64,000 nucleotides of DNA from Pseudomonas sp. M47T1 (GTDB lineage: Bacteria; Pseudomonadota; Gammaproteobacteria; Pseudomonadales; Pseudomonadaceae): NCBI RefSeq assembly GCF_000263855.1, contig NZ_AJWX01000013.1, positions 104,730 to 168,729 on the forward strand. The letters are read 5' to 3'. The number at the start of each line of letters is the position of its first letter. Position 1 is the stretch's first letter. Below, in pieces: positions 9,377 through 19,071 of the stretch. Both the position numbers and the translations under genes were made by a program. Under the pieces are notes generated by a model that saw only the letters and a list, made by a program, of their open reading frames with translations, did no database searches and was not told where the DNA came from.

Positions 9377-9425
9377 GGGGGCATAATTGGGGGCAAATTC
9401 CGGTTCCTTAAAAGGGATGCCCCCA
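9377..9425 (+). repeat. GGGGGCA repeats ahead of the integrase (possible arm-type sites)
   Basis: GGGGGCA occurs at 9377-9383 and again at 9389-9395, 12 bases apart, and an inverted TGCCCCCA lies at 9418-9425 around the integrase start. Tyrosine integrases often bind short direct repeats next to their own gene. The function is inferred. No tRNA 3' end or long direct repeat marking attL is visible. Confidence 0.4.
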
Positions 9426-10697
9426 CCGATGTCCCCAGATAACGCGGTTGTTTTCAAACGAAAACTCAGCGATGCCTTAATTCGCTCACTGACCGAACCC
9501 GGAAAACACGCCGATGGCGAAGTCCCTGGCCTCTACTTGGAGGTAAGGGCGTCGAGCAAGGTCGGCAAATCCCCATCCAAGGTTTGGCGATTGAAGTATC
9601 GGCTTCATGGCAAGGAAAACCGCTTCTCCATCGGCGCTTACCCCGACATTGGTCTCAAGGAGGCGCGCGACATTGCCCGCAGCGCGCGCCGCGACGTGGC
9701 TAACCACACCGCTCCGCTCAAGGCCAAGACCGCCAAAATCGAGGCGCAGTTACTTAATGAAGAGCGCACCTTCGCGTACGTAGCCGAGCAATGGTTGGCA
9801 TTCAAGTCTGCCGAATTGGTGACCAAATCCATCTCAGGCTTTACCGGAGCGCTGAACAACCACATCTTGCCTGCCATTGGCAAAAAACCGATCAGCGAGA
9901 TCAAGTTGGAGCACATCACTACGATCATCACTGAGTTGCGCCGCCAGCGCACCATGGCCATGGCCCGGCGCGTGCGTACCATCATCCGGGCAGTGTTGGG
10001 CTTTGCCGAAGGTCGCGGCTGGGTAGAGCGCAACGTGGCGCTCAGTAACATCGAGGAGTTGAAGATTCGCCACATCGTGACCAGCAACCCGGCAATCGAA
10101 AGGCCATCCGACCTGGGCAGATTTCTTCTACGCCTTGATGACTGCAACGACGGCAGCGTTGCCACCGCAATGCGCCTGCTGGTTATGTTGCCGGTCCGCC
10201 CAGGCGAACTGGTGCAGATGCGCTGGGAAGATGTCGACCTGGTGGGCGCCGATTGGCGTTATGTGGTGAGCAAGACCAAGCATCTGGACAAGAGCAAACA
10301 CATCGTGCCGTTGCCTGAGCAAGCCTTGGCTCTGTTACGCGAGGTACATAAAACCCGCGTTGTGGATGAAGGAGGCAAAGGCTGGGTGTTCGTCTCCCCG
10401 GTCTATCCGGGGCGTCCCATAAACCCAACCTCCATGCTCAAGTCCTTTCAGCGCATTTGGCCAGAGTACGACATCACTGCCCACGGCTTTCGCGCGACCT
10501 ACAGAACCATTGCACACGAGCACTTGGGCATCGATCCAATTGTGCTCGAACTATCGTTATCCCATAGAATGCCAGGTGCGCTAGGGGCTGTTTATGCGCG
10601 CGCCCAACTGCTGGCACAACGCCGGGAAGCGGCTCAACAATGGGCTGACTACTTAGATCAGCTGCGGCAAAACGCTGCGCGAATAACCACAGATTGA
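9417..10697 (+). CDS. P4-type tyrosine-recombinase integrase
   Basis: Site-specific recombinase of genomic islands, 426 aa. The N-terminal DUF4102-like domain (VPGLYLEVRASSK... RFSIGAYPDIGLKEARDIA) is followed by the core-binding helices and the catalytic domain: Arg in VRPGELVQMRW, Lys in SKTK, HGFR in ITAHGFRAT, LSHR and the tyrosine in GAVYARA. All catalytic positions are present, so it looks functional. ATG 9417 is adjacent to AAAGGG; TTG 9387 behind GGGGG is an alternative start. It stands at the junction between the ordinary left flank and the catabolic region and probably marks one end of an island. Confidence 0.85.
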   Translation: MPPPMSPDNAVVFKRKLSDALIRSLTEPGKHADGEVPGLYLEVRASSKVGKSPSKVWRLKYRLHGKENRFSIGAYPDIGLKEARDIARSARRDVANHTAPLKAKTAKIEAQLLNEERTFAYVAEQWLAFKSAELVTKSISGFTGALNNHILPAIGKKPISEIKLEHITTIITELRRQRTMAMARRVRTIIRAVLGFAEGRGWVERNVALSNIEELKIRHIVTSNPAIERPSDLGRFLLRLDDCNDGSVATAMRLLVMLPVRPGELVQMRWEDVDLVGADWRYVVSKTKHLDKSKHIVPLPEQALALLREVHKTRVVDEGGKGWVFVSPVYPGRPINPTSMLKSFQRIWPEYDITAHGFRATYRTIAHEHLGIDPIVLELSLSHRMPGALGAVYARAQLLAQRREAAQQWADYLDQLRQNAARITTD

Positions 10698-11228
10698 CGA
10701 TGCGGCGAATGCAAATCAGGAGACTGGTGCGGGAAACGAGACCAACATCCAATCGCTAACCATTTGATTAACTTAGGGTTTTTCTCATTCCTGCCTCAGG
10801 AATGGACGCAGTTCTGGACTGGTTTCGAAGGGTTGTCAACACACCGCGTGAAAAACTTCCAGGCACGCTTGCAGAGTACCACTCGAAGCCAGGACAATCC
10901 CGCATAGAGGTTTTACGCATTGGTCGGGAACCCCGATTGTTTTTTTCTAGGTAGGCAACCAGCCCTCGCCCCAACCGCGGTTTCAGGCCCCCCTAGCTTT
11001 GCGGATGGAAGTTGCACGCCACACCCCAGAAACGCCGAATCGACGTTTCCAATTGCGCAGATGAAATCCGTGAGCACGTTGACACCTTGGCTGCCTTCGC
11101 GGGTCGAAGCGAGATACCTGGAATCTTCTGCGAGCATGCACATACTCCAATTCAAATGCACCACCGCCCCCGTTTGAGAGCGCGGCGATGTTCCCTCGCC
11201 AGCGCTCCCGCGTACAGCCTGGTCAGGG
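10698..11228. other. Stretch without a convincing gene after the integrase
   Basis: About 530 bases between the integrase and the relic cluster. Two minus-strand frames (10768-10974 and 10913-11278) are open but have no ribosome site, odd composition and no domain I know. This may be remnant island or mobile-element DNA, but no terminal repeats or transposase motif can be seen. Confidence 0.4.
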
Positions 11229-12082
11229 CTACTGTTCATCCCCGGTAGAACCACGGTAATAGCCAACCACGGCCACATAATCCCTTACCTTTTGAATCAG
11301 GGCATATTTATCCTCGACCCTGCCCGTCACCGGGTGTTCCCAGCGATAGTCGTATTTGGCGGCGTCGCTTTTGCGCATCAATGCCATGATCGGCTCGCCC
11401 ACAGGTTTGCCGGCAGGGTCATGGATACTGGCGAAATCAACACCGACCAGGCGCACGTTATAACCATGCGCGGCGTAGCGCCCCGTGCGTGAATCCACCA
11501 CGAAGACATACAGGTCGTCTTCGCGAAAGTCTGCTGACAAATTGTTGATCGCCTTGATGGTGCCATCAGGGTCCTGGGCGAGTGCCGCTACAGCCCGGCC
11601 GAGTAACTGCTGCGCCTGGGTGGCGCTGGCGTGAGGGACCGACTGAGTCGCGGCGATCACTCGGTCCCCCGACTCTTTGAAAGTACACGCGTTTAAGCAT
11701 CCACCCGATGCTGAACGCTGTTGTTCCAGCGATATTCCACGCTTTGCACGCCCAGGTTATCGTTGGCGCTGAAGGCCTTGGCGAATGCGCTGTTCAGTTC
11801 CGCAGCCAGCACCTTGGACACTTCGGGGCCTATGAGCACGGCCGTAGGGCCGCCGCTGGCCAGCAGCGTACCGCGGTTGTCGACAACAAAGACAGAGCGA
11901 TCACCATCAATGAATTCACCTTGTCGGCTAAATGCCGGCAGGGCCGCGTCACCTTGCAACTGATAGTAATCGACGGCACGTTTGACCAGTGCACTGGCCC
12001 GGACATCTTGTGCCCCATCATCGGCATGTGCCAGAGCGGCACACAGTGCGAGACCAGCAGCCACACACAAACGAAGATTCAT
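11229..12082 (-). pseudogene. Secreted Cache-domain protein, broken by two one-base insertions
   Basis: Would be a periplasmic protein with two single-Cache sensory domains. A signal peptide is visible (MNLRLCVAAGLALCAALAHA). The first frame ends at a TAA just after VQHRVDA; a second frame resumes with VIAATQSVPHAS and runs to 11229. Removing one T (GCT-T-AAA) and one G from a GGGGG run restores VDAKRVYFQRVGDRVIAA, a smooth Cache-type joint, so two +1 insertions near 11660-11690 are the likely lesions. ATG 12082 overlaps the stop of the upstream cyclase gene (ATGA), evidence of a former operon. Sequencing error is possible but unlikely, given the damage to every neighbour. Confidence 0.75.
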
Positions 12083-12878
12083 AGCGAATCCATCGTCTCT
12101 GGGAAAATCGCCACGGCGCGAACGAAGCCGGCTGATGCGTGTTTGATCTTGTAGGGAAAGCACGACACTTCAAAACCATGGGCAGGCAATTGCTCAAGGT
12201 TGGCGAGTTTTTCCATCTGCCCGTAACCAATGTCCCGGCCCGCCTTGTGCCCTTCCCAGATGATTGCCGCGTCGCCACTCTGGGCGAATCGCTCGCGGGT
12301 GTATTTGAAGGGGGCATCCCAGCTCCACGCGTCGGTCCCCACCACCCTGACGCCACAATCCAGCAGATAAAGCGTGGCCTCGCGGCCCATGCCCAACCCG
12401 GCATCGAGGTAACCTGGCTGCCCGAACAATGCCCCTGCGCGGGTGTTGACCAGCACAATATCCAAGGGCTGTAGCCTATGGCCGATGCGGGCCAGCTCCT
12501 GTTCCACCTCATGGGCGGTGAGCACATGCCCGTCGGGCAAATGCCTGAAATCGAGCTTCACCCCGGGTTGCAGGCACCACTCCAACGGCAGCTCGTCAAC
12601 TCCCCAGGCCGGCTGCCCGCCGTCAGTGGTCGATGCGTAGTGCCAGGGGGCGTCCATATGGGTCCCGCTGTGCGTCGTTATCTGCTGGCGCTCCGCCGCC
12701 CACGACTCGTTGCCAGGCATCTGGTCCATGCGCAGGCCGGGGCACATCGCGGCCATCTCGGGCCAACCCTGCTGGTGGTCCATGTACTCGATCTTGGGGA
12801 GCAATGGCGGTGGATCGGTATAGGGGTTGTTTCCGAGCGTGACCGACAATCCACGAGACGACGTTTCGAGCTGTTCAT
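12079..12878 (-). pseudogene. Cyclase-family (kynurenine formamidase-like) hydrolase, frameshifted near its start
   Basis: Metal-dependent hydrolase of the cyclase/formamidase family. The signature is seen as THSGTHMDAPWHY. ATG 12878 has an excellent ribosome site (GGGAGGAAAACCCT) and begins MNSSKRRLVD, but the frame then runs into nonsense. One missing base near 12848 separates it from LSVTLGNNPYTDPP, the family's usual continuation. The remaining C-terminal frame has no proper start of its own. The ATG overlaps the stop of the epimerase remnant (ATGA), and the stop overlaps the Cache gene, so this was one operon. Confidence 0.75.
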
Positions 12879-13835
12879 AGGGTTTTCCTCCCGGCAGGCA
12901 ATTTATGGGCGTTGCGGACCAGCGTATTGGCGTTGCCGTCGTGACAAAAACCAGCGGCGCGAGCCCGTGAAGCCTTGAGCAATGGCATCGCGCCGAACAG
13001 GGACTGAAGAGGCGCGTCAGGCTCGAAGCTGATCGCGGCTCGCCCGGCGACGCCAAAACGATTGGCCAAGGCGTCAAGGACCTGCACCATCGACAAGCGC
13101 TGCACGGGCAGTTGCCACACGCGGTCGGTGCTGGCCTGCGGGGAGCTCTGCGGCATGGATAAGGTTGTTGACGCAACACAGTGCTGACATCCACCAGGCG
13201 GTTGCCTCAGGGGCAACTGGGCAGACATAGGATTGCCCCGCCGCATAGGCATGCAACAGATCGCTCATGAAGGCACTGCGCAGCCCATTGGCCTGAGGCG
13301 GGCGCGCCACGATACCCGGCAGCCTGAGCGCCCGGCCATCAACCTCGCCACGCCGGGCCAGGTCGCACAACGCCGTCTCGACCATCAGCTTGTGCGCGCC
13401 ATAAGACAGCTGAGGGCACGTGGGGGCAGATTCATCCATGCGTGCGGGCAACGCCGCGCCATAGACCGCGACGCTGCTGGCATACACCAATACCGCCGGC
13501 CGGGATTGCTGGCGCAGTTGGTCGAACAGCTCCAGGCTGGCCAGCAGGTTGACCTGGTAGCCCAGGCCGTAATCCTGCTCCGCTGCGCCGCCTGGCACGC
13601 TGACCAGATGGAAGACCACATCGATACCATCGGCCAGCACTCGCCGAATGAGCGCGGCATCGGTGATGCTGCCCTTGTGCAGGCGTAATCGCGGGTCCTG
13701 GGCGAAGCCGTCCAGTTTAGCGTCGAGCAACAACAAGTGGCTGATACGTCGGCTGGCAATGGCGCCCTTCTCAAGCAGGCGCAGGACCAATTGCCGCCCC
13801 ACGAAACCATTCGCGCCAGTGATCAATACACTCAT
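12875..13835 (-). pseudogene. NAD-dependent epimerase/dehydratase (SDR), frameshifted in the C-terminal third
   Basis: Extended SDR of the D-erythronate-dehydrogenase-like type. It begins MSVLITGANGFVGRQLV with the Rossmann glycines, and carries YASSVAVYG and the Y-x3-K as LSYGAHK. The intact frame continues to NLIHAAELPAG near 13130 and then loses the family sequence. The expected tail (DRVWQLPVQRLSMVQVLDAL) is found one frame over and runs to 12875. A net shift of one base near 13125 explains this. ATG 13835 has AAGGGG upstream. In such clusters the protein usually acts on sugar acids or cyclic alcohols, but the role here is unknown. Confidence 0.7.
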
Positions 13836-13844
13836 GAAAACCCC

Positions 13845-14822
13845 TTAGCCATTGGCCTGAACCACACGCTGATCAATGGCTCCAAAGACCGACTGGCCAG
13901 CCGCATCGAACACCTCCATGCGCACGCGATCACCGAATTGCATGAAAGCGGTCTGGGCGGCGCCCTGCTCGATCATCTCGATCGCACGGCGCTCGGCGAT
14001 GCAGGCCGAACCCGCGCTGCGCTGACGATTGGACACCGTGCCCGAGCCGACGAGGGTCCCTGCCCCCAGCCTGCGGGTGAAGGCTGCGTGAGCGATCAAC
14101 TGGCCGAAACTGAAATTCATTTCGCCTCCATGGGGGTGGCCGAACCACTGCTCGTTCCAGTGAATGTTGAGGGGTAACTGCACCCGCCCGTCTTGCCAGG
14201 CCTCAGCCAACTCGTCGGGGGTGACTGCCACCGGGGCAAAGGCCGATGATGGCTTGGCCTGGAGGAAGCCAAAACCGGTTTTCATCTCCCGCGGGGCCAG
14301 GGCGCGCAGGCTGACGTCGTTTATCTGCAGCACCAGCTTGATATGGCCCAGCGCTTGCTCTGCCGAGCAGCCCAGCGGCACGTCATCCACCAGCACACCG
14401 AATTCGCCCTCGAAGTCGATGCCCTGAGCGACGCTAGGCAGGGCAATGTCCTGACGGGCACCGCGGAAATCGTCGGCGGCGCCCTGGTACATCAGGGGCG
14501 TCTGCTCGACGCCATCGATGGGCTCGAGGTTGAAAGCCTTCTGCATCAAGGTGCCGTGGTTGAGAAACGCCGAGCCGTCGCACCATTGCTAGGCCCGCGG
14601 CAACGGCGCCATGGCCAGCGCGGGATCGAAGTCGAACGCGCCGGCTGCGGTACCGGCCTCGAGCGCCTGGAACAGCAACTGCAGCTGAGGCTCGCTGGTC
14701 GGCCAGGTTTCGATGGCCTCGCGCAGGGTTGCGATCGGTGCCAGCGCGGCGCGTTGCAAGTCGCGCGAGACCACCACCAGCTGGCCGTCGCGAGTGCCGT
14801 TATTCAATGTTGCCAATTTCAT
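13845..14822 (-). pseudogene. Fumarylacetoacetate-hydrolase family protein with an in-frame amber codon
   Basis: FAA hydrolase family, about 325 codons. The N-terminal part (MKLATLNNGTRDGQLVVVSR ... MAPLPRA) stops at TAG 14589-14591, and the same frame continues QWCDGSAFLNHGTLM... to 13845 with the complete catalytic domain (FEGEFGVLVDD, GSGTVSN). The family normally reads PLPRAYQW, so a Tyr codon (TAT or TAC) probably became TAG. ATG 14822 overlaps the cupin stop (ATGA). It would have hydrolysed a diketo-acid ring-cleavage product. Read-through would be the only route to a full protein. Confidence 0.8.
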
Positions 14823-15165
14823 GCTTGCAGCTCCTTGGCAAGGCGGCCGTCGAGAAGGATGAAGACCATGCGCGCCATCGATTCGGTGCGGTTGCTCCAG
14901 GCATGGTTGGTACCGCGCCGGACCACCACGTCGCCGCGGGTCAGGTGCACTTCTTCGTCGCCCAGTACCAGCCACACTTCGCCCTCGGTGACGATGCCGT
15001 AGTCGAGGGTCTCGGTGCGGTGCATCAGCTTGTGGCGCGAGCCGGGCTCCCCCGTGCTGGCGTGGGCCTGGCCGATTTCGGCGAACGCGGCCGCCGCGTC
15101 CTCGGCGCTGACGTTGTTCTGTACGCTGTCCGGGGGGATGTCGACCACGCGAATCAGGCTGCCCA
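14819..15165 (-). pseudogene. Cupin-domain protein, N-terminus deleted
   Basis: Only the cupin barrel remains (IRVVDIPPDSVQNN... HRTETLDYGIVTEGEVWLVLGDE... GDVVVRRGTNHAW... MVFILLDG). Upstream of IRVVDIPP near 15160 the frame becomes antisense to maleylacetate reductase, so the first 60 or so residues and the start are lost. The open frame that continues to 15247 is an accident of the junction. It is the first gene of the minus-strand relic operon and overlaps the FAA hydrolase start by four bases. Confidence 0.7.
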
Positions 15166-16172
15166 GCCTCTCGCAACTGGAGGGTGAAATCGACCGCCTG
15201 GGGCACGTCGCGCCCTGGTGCTGTCGACCCCTGACCACCGCGACCATGCCGAGCGCATCGCCGAAATACTGGGCTCAAGAGCCGCCGGTGTGTTCGACAA
15301 GGCGGTGATGCATGTGCCGATCGAAACCGCCCGGCAGGCCCGTACTGTCGCCCATGAACTGGACGCGGACTGCGCCATCGCAATCGGGGGTGGTTCGACC
15401 ATCGGCCTGGGCAAGGCCATCGCCCTGGAGTCCGGCTTGCCGATCCTGGCGATCCCGACCACCTATGCAGGGTCGGAAATGACGCGGTGTACGGGCTCAC
15501 CGAGAACGGCCTGAAAAAGACCGGCAAGGACCTGCGCGTGCTGCCCAAAACCGTGATCTACGAACCGGCACTTTCCGCGACGTTGCCAGTAGGGTTGTCC
15601 GTCACCAGCGGCATGAATGCCATTGCCCATGCGGCCGAGGGCCTCTACGCCCAGGATGGCAACCCGGTGATGGCCCTGATGGCCGAGGACGGCATTCGCG
15701 CCATGGCCGCGGGCCTCGCCCGGGTGATCAAGGCCCCCCAGGACCTCGACGCACGCGCCGACTGCCGCACGGCGCGTGGCTATGCGGCACGGTACTGGGC
15801 CACCTGGGCATGGCCCTGCACCACAAGCTGTGCCACACCCTGGGCGGCAGCTTCAACCTGCCTCACTCCCCGACCCACACCATCGTGCTGCCCCACGCCA
15901 TCGCCTACAACGCCGGCGCGGCCCCTGAAGCGGCCAGCGGCATTGTCCGCGCCCTGAATGCGGGTAAAACCTCGGCCGGCGCCGCGCTCTATGACCTGGC
16001 CCAATCCCTTGGGGCGCCGATGACCCTCAAATCATTGGGCATGACCGAAACCGACCTGGACACCGCCACCGACATCGCCCTCTCCAACCCGTACTGGAAC
16101 CCGCAGCCTATGGAACGCGCGGGCATCCGCGAGCTTCTGCAAGATGCCTACGAAGGCAAAAGTCCAGCCTGA
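15157..16172 (+). pseudogene. Maleylacetate reductase, 5'-truncated and with three frameshifts
   Basis: NADH-dependent maleylacetate reductase (iron-ADH superfamily), which would feed hydroxyquinol ring-cleavage product into the beta-ketoadipate route. Recognisable blocks lie in successive frames: LSQLEGEIDRLG; then RRALVLSTPDHRDHAERIA ... TTYAGSEMT; then VYGLTENGLKKTGKDLRVLP ... DLDARAD; then GAWLCGTVLGHLGMALHHK ... LPHSPTHTIVLPH to 16172. Each join is explained by one missing base (near 15202, 15487 and 15774). The first 15-20 residues and the promoter are gone, removed at the junction with the cupin remnant near 15160. It is clearly non-functional. Confidence 0.85.
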
Positions 16173-16221
16173 TGCGCCACCGGGCATACACCTGAACAAG
16201 AACAACAGGAAGGGCAGACTT

Positions 16222-17112
16222 ATGAAAAACTTTGATGAACACACCATCACTCAAGCCGTGCTCGCCCGCAACGCCGAAACCGACGATGCGCGCCTGCACG
16301 AAATAATGGCCGGCCTGATACAGCACTTGCACGACTTCGCTCGGGAGACGCAGCTGACCGAAGAGGAATGGGACAAGGGCATCCAGTTTTTAACAGCGGT
16401 CGGGCAAATCTGCTCGCCGCTGCGCCAGGAGTTCATCCTGCATTCGGACACCTTGGGGCTGTCGACCCTGGTCACCGCGCAGAACAACCGCAAGCCTGAG
16501 GGCTGTACCGAAGCGACGGTCTTCGGCCCCTTCCATGTCCCAAATGCCCCGCATTTCGACCTCGGCGCAGACATCAGCGAAGGCTTGCCTGGAACGCCCT
16601 GGTTCGTGCGCACCCACGTGCGGGACATTCACGGCAAGCCGGTTGCCCGGCCGACCGTGGAGGTCTGGCAGGCCGATGATGCAGGCTTCTACGATGTCCA
16701 GAAGCCCGAGCTCGGGGAAGCGACCTTTCAAGGCCGCGCCGTGCTGCAAGCCGATGCATAAGGCGCATGCCACTTTCGCACCATCGTGCCTGACTGCTAT
16801 CCGATCCCCCATGACGGCCCCGTCGGTAAAATGCTGGAGGCGCTGAACCGTCATCCATGGCGACCGGCGCACCTGCATTTCATGATCACCGCACCGAATC
16901 ATGAGCGCCTGGTGACCCATGTGTTTCGTGAAGGCGGTGACTATCTGGATTCGGACGCGGTCTTCGGCGTGCGCTCTTCGTTGATTGCCAACTGGCAGGA
17001 TCATCCGCCGGGTGAAGACCCGTATGGCCAGCACATCGATCGGGGGTACTGCACGCTGGATTTCGAGTTTGTGCTTAGTCCTTCAGGGTTCGGCGCCGGC
17101 GTGCGGGCTTGA
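16222..17112 (+). pseudogene. Hydroxyquinol 1,2-dioxygenase (intradiol) with a premature stop
   Basis: Fe(III) intradiol dioxygenase cleaving hydroxyquinol to maleylacetate, partner of the reductase just upstream. Start ATG 16222 follows AGGAAGGG. The N-terminal dimerisation domain and the catalytic domain (EATVFGPFHVPNAP, VEVWQADDAGFYDVQ, then DCYPIPHDGPVGKML and HPWRPAHLHF) are all in one frame, but TAA at 16759-16761 interrupts it. The next residues read GACHFRTI where the family has a tyrosine (YxFRTI), so a Tyr to Cys change accompanies the nonsense mutation. The truncated product (179 aa) lacks all iron ligands. Confidence 0.85.
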
Positions 17113-17219
17113 CTGCCACAGCCCTAGGCAATACGCCCTCAGAAACGCCCCAGTCGGCTTATCGGGGCCTGCACGCAGCCGTGGGCTCGCGTACGTCCTA
17201 AAAGGTGGGAGCAATGACA

Positions 17220-17236
17220 TTGTAATCATAATACAA
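17220..17236. repeat. TTGTA-N7-TACAA inverted repeat
   Basis: TTGTA (17220-17224) and TACAA (17232-17236) lie in the AT-rich gap between the dioxygenase remnant and the AsnC remnant. This could be an old operator. Nothing in the sequence proves use. Confidence 0.3.
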
Positions 17237-17307
17237 AGACCTCATCCTACCTCACATCGGCGCCAGGCAACTTCCGGGCTGCCACATCCACTGCGATGCG
17301 TTGATTT

Positions 17308-17560
17308 CAAATGCTCCAACGGCAACACCCCTGCAGGCTTGATGGTCTTGATCGCGAAGTTGCTGCGGATGTCCCGCCACCCCGGTAGCCGGAGCAGCGA
17401 CTCGGTCAAGAAGCGCTCGTAATCACGCAGGTCGGGCACCACCACGTGCAACAGGAAATCCGATTCCCCGGAGACCAGAAACGCCGAAATCACCTCACGG
17501 AGCGCATTCAGCAGCGCCTTCAAGCGCGTCACGGGTAGGTATCCGCTGTTTTTTCGACGC
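17308..17560 (-). pseudogene. Lrp/AsnC-family regulator, C-terminal fragment only
   Basis: About 80 codons of the RAM (ligand-binding) domain: YLPVTRLKALLNALREV, AFLVSGESDFLLHVVVPDL, YERFLTESLLRLPGW, and the end IKPAGVLPLEHL. The DNA-binding N-terminus is missing and no start codon with a ribosome site remains, so this is a truncated relic. The frame then runs on past the natural C-terminus to 17242. It may once have regulated the decayed aromatic cluster on its left. Confidence 0.6.
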
Positions 17561-17600
17561 ACCCTGCGCTGACAACACAGCCAGTGCAGATACGCGGCGA

Positions 17601-18377
17601 CTACCGGCCCTTCCACACCGGCGCGCGCTTCTCGACGAAGGCCTGCGGTCCCTCGTGGGCATCCTCCGAGTCCAGCATCTGGCGCATCGCCGGGTACTGC
17701 CATTGCTCCTCCATTGCCGCCGCCATGGGGCGGTCCAGGCCGCGCAGCAAGGCCTCCTTGGTCGCCCTGATGGCCAGTGGGCTGCAGCCGAGAATCTGCG
17801 CGGCCCACTCGCGGGCGCAGTGCATCACATCACCACCGGTCACTTCATTGACGAAGCCCGCCGCCAGCCCTTCGGCCGCGCTCAGGCGGCGCCCGGTCAG
17901 CAGCATGCCCATGCTGCGCTTGAGGCCGATGGCCCGGGGCAGGCGCTGCAAGCCACCAGCCAATGCGGCCAGGCCCACCTTCGGCTCGGGCAAAGCAAAC
18001 GTGGCATGCTCGCTGGCTACCAGGATATCGCAGGCCAGAGCGAGCTCGAAGCCGCCGCCCATGGCCATGCCGTTGACTGCGCCGATGACGGGCTTGGTCA
18101 GGTCGAACCGCGCGGTGAGGCCGGCGAAGCCCCTGGCAAGCGTCACGCGCGCCGGGGCACGGGCCTGTTGCTTGAGATCGTGGCCCACGCAGAACGCCTT
18201 GCTGCCCGCCCCGGTGACAATCGCAACCCACTGCGAGGGGTCGGCGTCAAAATCATCGAACGCCTGCTCCAGCGCCTGCTGCGCCAGGGCGTTCAAGGCG
18301 TTGTGCACCTGCGGGCGGTTCAGGGTAATGAGGGTCAGCGGGCCTTCACGCTGGATGATCACCGGCGGGTTGTCCAT
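17601..18377 (-). CDS. Enoyl-CoA hydratase/isomerase (crotonase)
   Basis: 258-aa crotonase, probably hydrating an unsaturated acyl-CoA in the degradation pathway. It shows the oxyanion-hole segments (KAFCVGHDL; GAVNGMAMGGGFELALACD) and both glutamates expected for hydratases (GGGFE and LPEPKVGL). ATG 18377 (MDNPPVIIQ) lies 13 bases after the folE stop, so the gene is the second of a folE operon. This is the first intact gene to the right of the relic cluster. Confidence 0.85.
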   Translation of the reverse strand: MDNPPVIIQREGPLTLITLNRPQVHNALNALAQQALEQAFDDFDADPSQWVAIVTGAGSKAFCVGHDLKQQARAPARVTLARGFAGLTARFDLTKPVIGAVNGMAMGGGFELALACDILVASEHATFALPEPKVGLAALAGGLQRLPRAIGLKRSMGMLLTGRRLSAAEGLAAGFVNEVTGGDVMHCAREWAAQILGCSPLAIRATKEALLRGLDRPMAAAMEEQWQYPAMRQMLDSEDAHEGPQAFVEKRAPVWKGR

Positions 18378-18390
18378 GGGCGGCTTCACC

Positions 18391-18948
18391 CTAGCGCTTG
18401 CCAATCAATTGCAGAAACTCCTGACGGGTGTTCACCGAATCGCGGAACGCTCCCAGCATCACCGAGGTGGTCATCACCGAGTTCTGCTTTTCAACCCCGC
18501 GCATCATCATGCACATGTGCTGGGCCTCGATCACCACCGCGACCCCGGCGGCGGCGGTCACTTCCTGCAGGGCCGAGGCGATCTGCCGGGTCAGGTTTTC
18601 CTGGATCTGCAGGCGCCGCGCGAACATATCGACGATCCGCGCGACCTTGGACAGCCCCAGCACCTTGCCGCTGGGAATGTAGCCGACGTGGGCCTTGCCG
18701 ATGAAGGGCAACAGATGGTGCTCGCACAAGGAATAGAGCTCGATGTCCTTGACGATGACGATCTCGTCAGTGTCGGACGCGAACAGCGCACCGTTGAGAA
18801 CCTCGTGCAGGTCTTTGTGGTAGCCGTTGCACAGGAAGCGCATGGCCTTGGCAGCCCGCGCCGGGGTGTCGAGCAAGCCTTCGCGGTGAGGGTTTTCGCC
18901 CAGGCCCTCCAGGATTTCCCGGTAATGTACTGCTAGCTTCTCGCTCAT
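18391..18948 (-). CDS. folE: GTP cyclohydrolase I
   Basis: Converts GTP to 7,8-dihydroneopterin triphosphate, the first step to folates and tetrahydropterins. It has 185 aa, with zinc ligands C75, H78 (LCEHHLLPF) and C146 (QHMCMMMRG) and the conserved [16 protein letters not shown] 18948 follows AAGAGGCAC. It sits in a catabolic operon with a crotonase, behind a regulon palindrome at 19019-19039, and not in a folate operon. That suggests an extra pterin or folate supply made on induction, for example for a C1 unit released by oxidative demethylation. This role is an inference. Confidence 0.9.
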   Translation of the reverse strand: MSEKLAVHYREILEGLGENPHREGLLDTPARAAKAMRFLCNGYHKDLHEVLNGALFASDTDEIVIVKDIELYSLCEHHLLPFIGKAHVGYIPSGKVLGLSKVARIVDMFARRLQIQENLTRQIASALQEVTAAAGVAVVIEAQHMCMMMRGVEKQNSVMTTSVMLGAFRDSVNTRQEFLQLIGKR

Positions 18949-19018
18949 GAGTGCCTCTTGTATTGAAGTGCCAACGCGGGGTTTGGCCCTGCGCAACGGG
19001 TCAGTCGAGCCAGGATAT

Positions 19019-19039
19019 TAGCTGACCATATGTCAGTTA
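19019..19039. promoter_or_regulatory. Regulon palindrome, site A (before folE)
   Basis: TAGCTGAC-CATAT-GTCAGTTA. The right half-site is perfect against the shared consensus TAACTGAC-N5-GTCAGTTA and the left has one change. It lies 71 bases before the folE start and just downstream of the ferredoxin-reductase stop, so it gives folE its own control point. Confidence 0.7.
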
Positions 19040-19071
19040 TCCAGCCTGTACACGTCTGCTCATGTGCTCGA

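Noticed and set aside
10913..11278. Possible small protein after the integrase
   Set aside because: No ribosome site, no recognised domain and poor coding character; kept only as part of an unassigned stretch.
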